This document shows, piece by piece, positions 37,877-45,255 of a stretch of 64,000 nucleotides of DNA. The notes under the pieces were generated by a model that saw nothing but the letters and a program-made list of their open reading frames with translations, did not search any database and was not told where the DNA came from. This DNA is from Andreprevotia lacus DSM 23236. Lineage in GTDB: Bacteria; Pseudomonadota; Gammaproteobacteria; Burkholderiales; Chitinibacteraceae. How positions within the stretch are numbered: the stretch's first letter is position 1; each line of letters begins with the position of its first letter. The stretch lies in the NCBI RefSeq assembly GCF_900176275.1, contig NZ_FWXD01000018.1, forward strand, positions 18,797-82,796, given 5' to 3'. The translations under genes were made by a program, and so were the position numbers.

Positions 37877-38638
37877 TCAAGGCAGATCCGGCACGGTCTG
37901 CAGCGTGCCCTCAGTGCGGGCGGCAAGCATGGCGGCCGACATCTGGATGGTCCAGTTGGTGAGCTTGTCGGTCAGTGCACGGTGTTTGGCATCCAGATTG
38001 TCGAGATGCCAGCTGCTGTCCTTCCATTCGGCGGTTGCATCCGGGGCAAAGCCCAGTGCTTCCGGGTTGATGTTGTAGTAGGCCTTGACGATGCCACCGC
38101 GGTAGAAGTCTTCATAGCTTGGGTTCAGCGTGGTGGTGGGCAGGCTCAGACCCAGTGCCTTGATGTTCTTCCGTGCTTGTTCGTAATAGGCGCTGTCACC
38201 CTTGAGGAAGCCGGTCCAGTGATTCAGCTTGGCGCAATGGAAGAAGTTGCTGCCGCCGCTGGCGCCGTAGTTCTCGAAATACAGGATGGGCTTGTCCGGC
38301 TTGATGCAGGTGGTGGAGGACCATTTGATTTCGTTGCTGGACTGGCCAAGGTTGCCCCACAGGTTGGCCGTGGCCAGCAGGCGTTTGCCATCGGTCTTGA
38401 TCAGGAGGACGGCACGCATTTCGTCGGTTTTGCGTTTGCTGCCGTTGTTGCTGAGGGTGATGTCATCCTGGCTCTGGGCGACGACTTGCCAGTCGCCGGC
38501 CGGTAGCGGGATCAGGTTGCGGCCGGCGTGCACCGGGCCGGTGACATGGTCACCGATCTTGAGCTGGGTGATGTCGGCATCGGCAAGGGCGGTGCCGGCG
38601 ACGAGGAGCGACAACAACATCAGAGCGCGGGTGGGCAT
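37877..38638 (-). CDS. Exported protein, unknown function
   Basis: The 253-residue protein has a signal peptide (ALMLLSLLVAGTALA). The mature part contains PLPAGDWQVVAQSQDDITLS and a single Cys pair region (TTCIKPDKP, FFHCAKLNHWTG). No membrane anchor or named domain was recognised. The ATG at 38638 has GGAAG upstream. It lies 57 bp after the RDD-family gene and 17 bp before the three-repeat exported protein, so all are probably co-transcribed. Confidence 0.8.
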   Translation of the reverse strand: MPTRALMLLSLLVAGTALADADITQLKIGDHVTGPVHAGRNLIPLPAGDWQVVAQSQDDITLSNNGSKRKTDEMRAVLLIKTDGKRLLATANLWGNLGQSSNEIKWSSTTCIKPDKPILYFENYGASGGSNFFHCAKLNHWTGFLKGDSAYYEQARKNIKALGLSLPTTTLNPSYEDFYRGGIVKAYYNINPEALGFAPDATAEWKDSSWHLDNLDAKHRALTDKLTNWTIQMSAAMLAARTEGTLQTVPDLP

Positions 38639-38695
38639 GGGGCTTCCTTATGGAGTGAGGAAATGGATTGAGCTGGATTGCGCTGAATCGGTGTT

Positions 38696-39403
38696 TCAGG
38701 CTCGCGCCGGGTCGCGGATCACGCAGGTGCCGGCGACCATGTCGTGCAGTGTTTGTTGTTTGGGGTTGAACAGCGCCCAGAAATAACCAAACCAGAGCAG
38801 CAGTGCCGAGGGCACCGACATCACGGCGCGCAGGAAGGCTTTGTCGTTACCGATGCGCTGTCCCTGCAGATCCACCACTTTGAGGCCAAGGACTTTTTGA
38901 CCAAGGGTGGCCTGGTTGGGTGAGGCCATCAGCAGTGCGCTGTACAGCACCACGATGATCAGGCCACCGACCAGGGGCACGACCACCTCGCCGATGCCAA
39001 AGGGGATGGCGAGGATGATGCCGTCGAGCAGGCCGCCCAGCAGGCGGCTGGTGATGGGCGCCAGCTGCAGGGTTTGTGGTACTGCAGGGGCAATTGCCGG
39101 TGCGGCATCGGGGTTGATGAAGGTGGCCGCAGCTGGGGCTGGAACAGCAACAGGTGCTGCAACAGCCGGGGCCAACGGCGGCGGCGAGATGACTGGTGGC
39201 GCTGGTGGCTGCAACGGTGGTGGGACGTCGTTGGGTAGCAGTTTGCCGAGCTGGTCCCACTGCGCCATGCCGGCTTGCCAGTAGGGCGTCTGCTGATTGA
39301 TGTGGCCTTGCCGCAGCAGTTCCTGAATCGCCTGCAGCGTGAACGGGCCATCTTGCGCACCATCAATGACGACAAAAATGGATTTCTCTTGGGTAGTGGT
39401 CAT
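38696..39403 (-). CDS. GYF_2 plus RDD family membrane protein
   Basis: The 235-residue protein has an N-terminal GYF_2 domain (about residues 8-60: DGPFTLQAIQELLRQGHI, then YWQAGMAQWDQLGKLLP), a Pro/Ala-rich linker and a C-terminal RDD domain with several membrane segments (SRLLGGLLDGIILAIPFG, ATLGQKVLGLKVVDLQGQRI, TLHDMVAGTCVI). RDD proteins are integral inner-membrane proteins, some linked to ion transport, and GYF_2 domains bind peptides. The start at ATG 39403 avoids a long overlap with the upstream gene. Confidence 0.88.
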   Translation of the reverse strand: MTTTQEKSIFVVIDGAQDGPFTLQAIQELLRQGHINQQTPYWQAGMAQWDQLGKLLPNDVPPPLQPPAPPVISPPPLAPAVAAPVAVPAPAAATFINPDAAPAIAPAVPQTLQLAPITSRLLGGLLDGIILAIPFGIGEVVVPLVGGLIIVVLYSALLMASPNQATLGQKVLGLKVVDLQGQRIGNDKAFLRAVMSVPSALLLWFGYFWALFNPKQQTLHDMVAGTCVIRDPARA

Positions 39404-39413
39404 GACTTCGATC

Positions 39414-39887
39414 TCAATGCAGGTTCTTGAAGATCGACGGCAAGCTGCCGTCAAAGATGGTGACGCGGATCTGGCTCAAGGACGGGTTGTGCGGGTCATA
39501 CCACTGCACGTCGTAAAGCACCTGCCCACTGCCGAGGATGCTGCTCACCTCTCCTTCGCAACGCCGTACCGTATGTGCCGGATCGACCGCAATCTCGCGG
39601 CTGCGGCGCAAGGACACCCCGGCAAACGGCACCGCGTTATTCACGAAGCGCACCAGCGAACCGAACTGCGCCACCATCTCCCCTTCCGTGATGGCCGATG
39701 AACACGACGGCAAAGTGGGCGGGCCGCCGGCCAGCGCCTGCAAGCGCTCGATCCAGCCGTAGGGCAAGACCAGGTTAGCAACCCAGAACAACAGCAGGCC
39801 GAGGAAGCCCAGGCCGAGCAGGCGCATGAGGATGGAGGGTTTGGGCCGGGAGAACTGAACCGGGTTGGGGGATGTAACGGTACTCAT
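39414..39887 (-). CDS. Small membrane-anchored protein, unknown function
   Basis: The 157-residue protein has one N-terminal membrane helix (MRLLGLGFLGLLLFWVANLV) and a periplasmic part with a Cys pair (LPSCSSAI, VRRCEGEVSS). It ends in a strand-rich region (VLYDVQWYDPHNPSLSQIRV). No family was recognised. The ATG at 39887 gives the natural cytoplasmic N-terminus. It heads the operon with the RDD protein and the two exported proteins, with a 10-bp gap to the next gene. Confidence 0.78.
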   Translation of the reverse strand: MSTVTSPNPVQFSRPKPSILMRLLGLGFLGLLLFWVANLVLPYGWIERLQALAGGPPTLPSCSSAITEGEMVAQFGSLVRFVNNAVPFAGVSLRRSREIAVDPAHTVRRCEGEVSSILGSGQVLYDVQWYDPHNPSLSQIRVTIFDGSLPSIFKNLH

Positions 39888-40015
39888 TGAACAAGATGCT
39901 CCTGTGATCCGCTGCCGAGGTGACCTCACCTGCTCAACAGCTCATTTTGCCCAATATATTATGAAGACGTACACAACGCCAGCACCGAACCTGCTTCTCC
40001 AGACAGGAGAAGCCG

Positions 40016-40249
40016 TTGGAAGCAGAAGAAGCATTCGGGATCGCGCTAAGGAAGCTGCGCAAGCAGCGGAAGTTGTCGCAGGAAAAGCTGGCGTTGGAAG
40101 CGGATGTGGAGCGGAACTACATCTCGTTGCTGGAGCTTGGGCGCAACAGCGCGAGCATCAAGGTGATTTTCAAGCTGGCGAAAGTGCTGGGTGTCCGGCC
40201 CAGTGAGCTGGTAGGGCTGGCTGAGGCTGAGCAGGCACAACACGGCTAG
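40016..40249 (+). CDS. XRE-family HTH transcriptional regulator
   Basis: The 77-residue protein is almost entirely a Cro/CI-type helix-turn-helix: LRKLRKQRKLSQEKLALEA, then YISLLELGRNSASIKVIFKLAKVLGV. It uses a TTG start at 40016, supported by AGGAGA at 40005-40010. No in-frame ATG is available upstream. It is divergent from the four-gene membrane/exported operon (start 39887) and may control it from the shared 128-bp region. Confidence 0.85.
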   Translation: MEAEEAFGIALRKLRKQRKLSQEKLALEADVERNYISLLELGRNSASIKVIFKLAKVLGVRPSELVGLAEAEQAQHG

Positions 40250-40591
40250 ACTTGCAGCCACTTGCCAGGGTTGAGTAGCAAGAGGGAGTTGCAGGAACGC
40301 CTATTGGCTGGTCGAAATTGGCAGTCGAGGGCAGCTTCTCGGCCAAAGCTGCCATTTGGTAGCTCGTGCAAGCATGCCTGCTTCCGGCCAGAAGCGGACG
40401 GAGCTTCTTAGTGTCTGTCCGAAAGCAAACTTCACCGCAGTGAAACCGGACTGTGCATATCGCTCCGCCTCGTAGCTCGGTTTCACTTCTACAAGCACAC
40501 GCTTCTACCTGAACCCGCCAACGGCAGCTATGCCCGACAAGCAGCCCAACATGGCATCTCTGCCCGTGAGCCAACCAAACAGCAACATTGG
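40250..40591. other. Non-coding stretch with no recognised gene
   Basis: This 342-bp region lies between a small regulator and the converging AAA+ ATPase gene. One long frame crosses it on the minus strand, but its composition (many Cys, His and Arg) and lack of a ribosome site argue against coding. Fragments such as CTGCTTCCGGCCAGAAGCGGA form a short inverted repeat of the kind seen in decayed intergenic repeats. Nothing else is seen. Confidence 0.6.
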
Positions 40592-41776
40592 TCACCCCAA
40601 AAACCCCACCCCGCGCCGAGGCAGCATCTCAGCCTGAACCAACGGTAGTAGCGCTCCGCCCTGCTCCTTCAACTGCTGCGGGTCAGCGTATTGCGCAATC
40701 GCTGCAGCAATCCCCTGCGCCAGCCGCCGCCGCAGCGCTCTCAGGCTGACACAGCGGTCGATCAGGGCTGTTTCGGTTTCATCCGGCAGCTCGCTCATGA
40801 ACAGCGTAGTCAGCCCTTCCTGGTTGAGCATCTGCGTGTACAGCATGCGCACCATGTCACGCCAAGCCGCTTCGGTGTGCGGCGGGCGCACAGAGCTCAA
40901 CTGACATCTCGATAGCAGCGGTGCGCTGAGCAGGTTGACGTTGTTCGCGGTCAGGACGTACGAGCAATGGCTGACGTCGACCGGCACGCCGAGGTATTTG
41001 TCTTCGAAAGTTCGGGCGTTTTCTGGTTCGAGCAACATGAGCAAGATGTCGTTGGGCACCCCGTGTGATGAGGCACCTGATTTGTCGACTTCCTCGAACA
41101 GGATGAGCGGATTGGCGACCGGGCAATGCGCAAGGAATTGCACCAGCCGGCCCGGGGCCGCATTGCTCCAGTTGCGTGATGAGCCTGCCAGTTGCAGGGT
41201 GTCGGCGGTGCCAGCAAGCTGGAATTCCAGTTTGGGTAGTTCCAGGCAAGCAGCAAGTTGATGCATCAACCAGGATTTGCCGTTGCCCGGTTCACCACCC
41301 AGCAACAAGGGGCCGAGTTTTAAGGGGCGCTCCAGCACGACTTGCAGCTTGAGCTGTTCCAGCAGGTGCTGTACCACTGATTGAAGGTGGGGCAGATTGC
41401 CGAATGCCTGCTGCACGGCCTCGAAGTGCTGCGCCGTAGCCAGGACCAGTGGTTTGGGATCCGCGAGCTGCATCAGCCCTTCCCGCTGCTTGCGCCGTTC
41501 AATAGAGCTCTCGTCCTCAAAGCGCTGTTCCAATGCCTGGCGATTTGCCAAGGTCACCAGATTGCTTGTGGTTTCAGCGGGTGCATCGCTGGGTTGTTGA
41601 GCCGGGTTGGCGGCCTGGTCGGCCGGCGCACCAAAGCCTGTCGGCCGCTGTCCGGTGCGGGGAATGCTTGGCATCTCGCTAACGGGCAGTGCCTGAAACA
41701 GCGCATCGACGTGTGCGCGCTGCAAATCATCCGGACAGGTGGCGTATGGGACGACAAAGCGGGGGTTATGCGCCAT
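40592..41776 (-). CDS. Lon-type AAA+ ATPase without protease domain
   Basis: The 394-residue protein from ATG 41776 (AGGAGG upstream) has Walker A GGEPGNGKS (160-168), a Walker B-like ILFEEVDK (225-232) and the Lon-like run KYLGVPVDVSHCSYVLTANN with LLSRC (sensor 1 and arginine region, 260-291). Lon AAA domains show the same FxDxYL...TANxxNIPxPLLxR pattern. The Walker B Asp is replaced by Glu, and no Ser-Lys protease domain follows. It overlaps the upstream partner gene by 11 bp, so the two probably act together. Substrate and role are unknown. Confidence 0.82.
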   Translation of the reverse strand: MAHNPRFVVPYATCPDDLQRAHVDALFQALPVSEMPSIPRTGQRPTGFGAPADQAANPAQQPSDAPAETTSNLVTLANRQALEQRFEDESSIERRKQREGLMQLADPKPLVLATAQHFEAVQQAFGNLPHLQSVVQHLLEQLKLQVVLERPLKLGPLLLGGEPGNGKSWLMHQLAACLELPKLEFQLAGTADTLQLAGSSRNWSNAAPGRLVQFLAHCPVANPLILFEEVDKSGASSHGVPNDILLMLLEPENARTFEDKYLGVPVDVSHCSYVLTANNVNLLSAPLLSRCQLSSVRPPHTEAAWRDMVRMLYTQMLNQEGLTTLFMSELPDETETALIDRCVSLRALRRRLAQGIAAAIAQYADPQQLKEQGGALLPLVQAEMLPRRGVGFLG

Positions 41777-43058
41777 GCCAACCTCCTGCAGTTTTGGTGA
41801 GGCCGATATGTGCATAGGCATGCAACATGACGGCGCGTAGTCGTTGTGCCAGCTCGTGGTAGTGCCAATGATGCTGTCCAGCCAAGGTATAGCGCGACAT
41901 CAGGGTCAGTTCCCTGCCATTGCGCAGCACGACATGGCTACCGAGGCTGCTGCTGTAGTGCCAGCGGTTCATCAGGGTGGCAAATTCCGGCAGCTGCTCG
42001 CTTGGCCAGCAGGCGTCGCTGCGCACGTCCAGCTGTAACGTGGCTTCGGGATCGCACAAGTCATCCCCGACGGCCTCGCCACGCTGTTCGCGATCAACCC
42101 AGCGGAAATGCACATGCAGCACGGGTAAATTGAAGTCGATCGCCTCCAGCCGGACCAGGCGCTCGGCCCAGCACACCCGGGCGGTATAGCCTTCGTTGTC
42201 CAGCGCACTGTTGGCCAGGCGTGCAAACAACTCCATGGCGCCTTGCAATGGCATGACAGGGACCCTACCTGCCGCCTGGCCATTCATCACCATGGTCAGC
42301 ACCGGATCGGACCAGAGCTGATCGTGTTCCAGCCAACGCTTGGTGCGTTGCAGATAATCGAACGTGGAGAGCAAGGCGGTTTGGCGGGCAGGTGCCGGCA
42401 TGGCCAGCAGGTGCTTGATCAAGGACTGCGGCAGCGGGCGGATCTGCTGCTTATATGGCCAGAGTGCCTGCCATTCCGCTTCAAGCCGGGTAAGCGCCTG
42501 ATCAACCGGGGCGATGCTGATGTATTGGTTGTCTGGCAACCACGCAGTCTCTGCAGCATCGCCACAAACGATCCAGACCTGATCATCGGTCTGGACTGAG
42601 GCCCAGCGCTGGGCAAGGACCTCGCGTTTGGGATGGGTGAAGAGCAGCACCCAGGGCGGGCCGGCATTCACCTCGACCGGCCATGCCGCATCACTGCCAT
42701 CGCCGCGCATCACCACGCCGTGCAGCTTTGCACGGGCCACGCATTGCAGCAGTTGGTCCCGCACGTAGGCATCCCCTGCTGCCGGGCTCCAGTGCACGAC
42801 CAAGGGAGACAAAATGACCTTGCGCTCGCGCATGCGGGCACGCATTTGCAGCAGGCTTTCCAGTGCGAGGCCATGGCGGGGGCGACTGAATTCCCGGTCA
42901 CTTTCGCCATGGTGCAAGTCATCCTCAAAGTCGGGGGCAGGAGCCATATCGACATCGGGTTCGCCCTCCTCCTGCGATACCGGAGTGGGTACGAAGTCCT
43001 CATCCCCGTTCGGTTTGCGGGAGAGGCGAATGGTGCGGGTAGGCATTGCGTTATGCAT
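41766..43058 (-). CDS. Unknown protein, partner of the Lon-type ATPase
   Basis: The 430-residue protein begins MHNAMPTRTIRLSRKP. It has a disordered acidic N-terminus (about 20-55: EEGEPDVDMAPAPDFEDDLH) followed by a folded region rich in Trp and His (LHVHFRWVDREQRGEAVGDD, LAGQHHWHYHELAQRLRAVM). No named domain, signal peptide or membrane segment was seen. AGGGGGA precedes ATG 43058. Its stop lies within the start of the ATPase gene, so translation is coupled. The acidic tail might be an adaptor or DNA-mimic region, but that is speculation. Confidence 0.75.
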   Translation of the reverse strand: MHNAMPTRTIRLSRKPNGDEDFVPTPVSQEEGEPDVDMAPAPDFEDDLHHGESDREFSRPRHGLALESLLQMRARMRERKVILSPLVVHWSPAAGDAYVRDQLLQCVARAKLHGVVMRGDGSDAAWPVEVNAGPPWVLLFTHPKREVLAQRWASVQTDDQVWIVCGDAAETAWLPDNQYISIAPVDQALTRLEAEWQALWPYKQQIRPLPQSLIKHLLAMPAPARQTALLSTFDYLQRTKRWLEHDQLWSDPVLTMVMNGQAAGRVPVMPLQGAMELFARLANSALDNEGYTARVCWAERLVRLEAIDFNLPVLHVHFRWVDREQRGEAVGDDLCDPEATLQLDVRSDACWPSEQLPEFATLMNRWHYSSSLGSHVVLRNGRELTLMSRYTLAGQHHWHYHELAQRLRAVMLHAYAHIGLTKTAGGWHGA

Positions 43059-43362
43059 GGCTCATTCCCCCTGTGCCTGGCGTTGGCCGGATGCTGGCAA
43101 GCGAATGCGCTTCACCTTGCCAAGCACCAAGCACACTCCAGCAACAACACTGCACGCGCGGCACGAGCAAGGCGGTTTTACGTCTGGACGGCCTGGCAGG
43201 GTATGAGCCATGGAGTTTCTCCAGCTAAAATGATGACATTCAAAGCGAACAAAAGTCCCCCGCAAGGGCTTTTTGTCATCTTAAACGACATTTTATTGTG
43301 GAAAATCTCATTTAACAAGCACAATTTTCATCTTGGATGAATTTTTTAATCTTGGAATAGCA
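43059..43362. promoter_or_regulatory. Divergent promoter region between the ATPase operon and a small HTH gene
   Basis: This 304-bp region lies between genes transcribed away from each other. The right half (about 43240-43340) is AT-rich (TTTTATTGTGGAAAATCTCATTT) and fits a promoter for either gene. No clear operator dyad was seen. Autoregulation by the 70-residue HTH protein is possible. Confidence 0.4.
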
Positions 43363-43575
43363 ATGATCAAATGCCATTTGTCCAAGTTCATGGGCGAGCG
43401 GAAGCTACGTGTGGCGGATGTTGCGAGGCTTACCGGCCTGCATCGCAACACGATTACGCTTTTGTATGACGAGACTGCAGCCCGCGTAGACATGGAAACG
43501 CTGGATAAGCTCTGCGAGCTGTTTGGGTGCAATGTCGGCGATCTGTTCGAGAAAGTTGCAGAACCGGAAGCATGA
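43363..43575 (+). CDS. Small Cro/CI-type HTH regulator
   Basis: The 70-residue protein is an isolated HTH domain (MGERKLRVADVARLTGLHRN, then TLDKLCELFGCNVGDLFE) of the HTH_26/YozG-like type often found with mobile or toxin-antitoxin-like loci. ATG 43363 gives a normal N-terminus (MIKCHLSKFM). A TTG at 43333 would add ten residues of AT-rich leader and is less likely. It is divergent from the Lon-type ATPase pair and is a plausible local regulator. Confidence 0.8.
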   Translation: MIKCHLSKFMGERKLRVADVARLTGLHRNTITLLYDETAARVDMETLDKLCELFGCNVGDLFEKVAEPEA

Positions 43576-43842
43576 GGCATGGATCGACGCCCCAACACCA
43601 TGCTTTCTGGGGAGGCGGCTTGAACCATGCACTCATTCAACCGAGCACTCTTTCGATGACGAGATACCCAAGCCCACTCCTATGATGTGGCCTAGCTATG
43701 GCTTAGGTCGTTCACCATATGCGTCTTAAACGCAACACAACGACGGGCTTTGGCGTAGCAATTCAGCTTAGGGGTACGTTTAGGGGTATCTAAAAAAGGA
43801 AGAAACCGGAAAACCTAGAGATAGCAACGGATACAGAAGTTT
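43576..43842. other. Non-coding stretch before an integration scar
   Basis: No convincing gene was seen. Short frames here lack ribosome sites. The segment contains two similar motifs, AGGGGTACGTTT and AGGGGTATCTAAA (about 43770-43793). These are the kind of short repeats often found between an attachment site and an integrase gene. Confidence 0.4.
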
Positions 43843-43862
43843 TTTCGACTCCCGCCGTCCCA
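43843..43862 (+). other. Possible attachment-site core (tRNA/tmRNA 3'-end-like)
   Basis: TTCGACTCCCGCCGTCCCA resembles the T-arm plus acceptor 3' end of a tRNA or tmRNA gene. No cloverleaf precedes it, so it is not a tRNA gene. Together with the downstream integrase fragment it looks like one end (attL/attR) of an integrated element. This is inferred from pattern and context only. Confidence 0.4.
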
Positions 43863-43891
43863 AAAACCCCTTGATCTTCAAGGGGTTTTTT
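43862..43891. terminator. Rho-independent terminator hairpin
   Basis: AAAAACCCCTTGA and TCAAGGGGTTTTT pair over 13 bp with a three-base loop and a T run, working in either direction. It directly follows the tRNA-like 3' end and probably belonged to that gene. Confidence 0.8.
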
Positions 43892-43954
43892 CTTTTCCGG
43901 TCACGGTACAACCGTTTTGCTACACAAGCAGCACTGGTAGCTCGGAAACGGGCC

Positions 43955-44146
43955 ATGACACCTTCCTACCTCATCAAGCGCGGCAGCACACTGCATCTAC
44001 GCCTTCGCGTACCCGCACGCCTGCGGCAATTGATCGGAAGACGGGAAATCACCCGGTCTATGAAGGCTGGAAATCAAAAAAAGCTATGCGTAAAGCAACT
44101 CCGCTCTGGCTACGATTCAAGGAAATTTTCGCGATGGATAGCATGA
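43955..44146 (+). pseudogene. Tyrosine integrase N-terminal fragment (DUF6538-like), frameshifted
   Basis: ATG 43955 begins MTPSYLIKRGSTLHLRLRVP and continues RQLIGRREITRSMKAG. This resembles the N-terminal domain of phage-type tyrosine integrases (YLxRRGxxYxxRRRVPxxLR...). At a run of seven A (44076-44082) the conserved continuation moves to another frame, MRKATPLWLRFKEIFAMD. After that no integrase sequence remains: the core-binding and catalytic domains are gone. It is a relic of a mobile element. Confidence 0.65.
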
Positions 44147-44213
44147 CCTGCCCCCTGACCGCAGTTCGGCCCAGCTCTTTTTCATTCCAGCGCCTGCCTC
44201 AAAAATCAAACCA

Positions 44214-44227
44214 TTTACATACCAATA
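44214..44227. promoter_or_regulatory. Candidate GntR operator upstream of murQ
   Basis: TTTACATACCAATA lies 38 bp before the murQ start. The identical 14 bases occur at 53934-53947 ahead of the TonB receptor gene, and the ATACCAAT half recurs at 49487-49494 before murP. The HutC-type regulator encoded at 47019-47822 is the likely ligand. No binding data are available. Confidence 0.55.
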
Positions 44228-44264
44228 AACAACCTGTTAAATTGCGGGCATACACAACAATGGA

Positions 44265-45170
44265 ATGCCCGACATGCATCTGGAGCACCTGACCACCGAG
44301 CAATCCAACGGCTTTGCACGCCATCTGGATCAACTAGGCATCGACGAAGCATTGGCGCTGATGAACCGCGAAGATGCCTTTGTCGCCCCGCTGGTGGCGC
44401 GGGCCTTGCCCGAGATTGCGCAAGCGACGCGGGCAGTGGTGGCGGCGCTGCGTGCGGGTGGCAGGCTGATTTATGTTGGCGCTGGCAATAGCGGGCGTAC
44501 CGGCTTTCTGGATGCGCTGGAATGCCAGCCCACCTTCAATACCCCGCCCACACAAGTGATCGGCCTGATTGCCGGTGGCTTTTCCGGCTTTGCCGATGCG
44601 GCAGAGGACGACGCCGAGCAAGGCGAAGCCGCACTGCGCGAGCTGACGCTGCAGGCTGGGGATATCGTAGTGGGGTTGTCGGCCAGCGGACGCACGCCCT
44701 ACGTGCTGGGCGCGCTGGCCTATGCCCGACAGGTGGGCAGCCGCACCGTAGCCATCGCCTGCAATACCGGCAGCCAGATTGGCCAGCAGGCCGATGTGGT
44801 GGTCGAAGTCGATGTCGGCCCCGAGGTGCTGGCTGGCTCGACGCGGCTGAAAGCCGGCACAGCACAGAAAATGATCTGCAATATGCTCTCGACGGTGGCG
44901 ATGACCGCGCTGGGCAAGGTCTACCGCAATTTGATGGTGGATGTGCAGGTCAACAACCACAAGCTGGCCAACCGCGCGCGCCGCATTGTCGAACAGGCAG
45001 CCGAAGTAACCCCCGAGGTGGCACAGCAGGCGCTGGAAGCGGCCGGCAACCGGCCCAAGATCGCCATCCTGATGCTGCTGGGCGGGCTCGGCCGCAGCGA
45101 TGCCGAGGCACTGGAAATGCGCAGCGCCGGCTCCATCCACCACGCACTGCGGGAACTGGGCGCACAATGA
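44265..45170 (+). CDS. murQ: N-acetylmuramic acid 6-phosphate etherase MurQ
   Basis: The 301-residue SIS-domain enzyme matches MurQ along its length: LTTEQSN at the N-terminus, the sugar-phosphate site LIYVGAGNSGRTG (69-81), catalytic Glu86 in ALECQPTF, Asp116 in AEDDAEQGE, and the C-terminal helix (RRIVEQA). It hydrolyses the lactyl ether of MurNAc-6-phosphate to GlcNAc-6-phosphate and D-lactate in the cytoplasm. ATG 44265 is used; ATG 44274 is an alternative. It pairs functionally with the MurP-like PTS permease at 47866-49368. Confidence 0.95.
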   Translation: MPDMHLEHLTTEQSNGFARHLDQLGIDEALALMNREDAFVAPLVARALPEIAQATRAVVAALRAGGRLIYVGAGNSGRTGFLDALECQPTFNTPPTQVIGLIAGGFSGFADAAEDDAEQGEAALRELTLQAGDIVVGLSASGRTPYVLGALAYARQVGSRTVAIACNTGSQIGQQADVVVEVDVGPEVLAGSTRLKAGTAQKMICNMLSTVAMTALGKVYRNLMVDVQVNNHKLANRARRIVEQAAEVTPEVAQQALEAAGNRPKIAILMLLGGLGRSDAEALEMRSAGSIHHALRELGAQ

Positions 45171-45255
45171 ACCCGTGTGCATGCACAGCTTGGCGTGCGC
45201 TGCGCCAGAACACCCTCACCGTCTCGTGTCCTTCCACTACACGAGATGACCCGAA

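Noticed and set aside
40170..40595. Minus-strand frame of 141 residues
   Set aside because: Its Cys/His/Arg-rich composition, lack of a ribosome site and overlap with the small HTH gene argue against a gene.
43590..43863. A full tRNA gene ending at the tRNA-like 3' sequence
   Set aside because: No anticodon or D arm could be folded in the preceding 90 bases, so only the 3' end resembles a tRNA or tmRNA.
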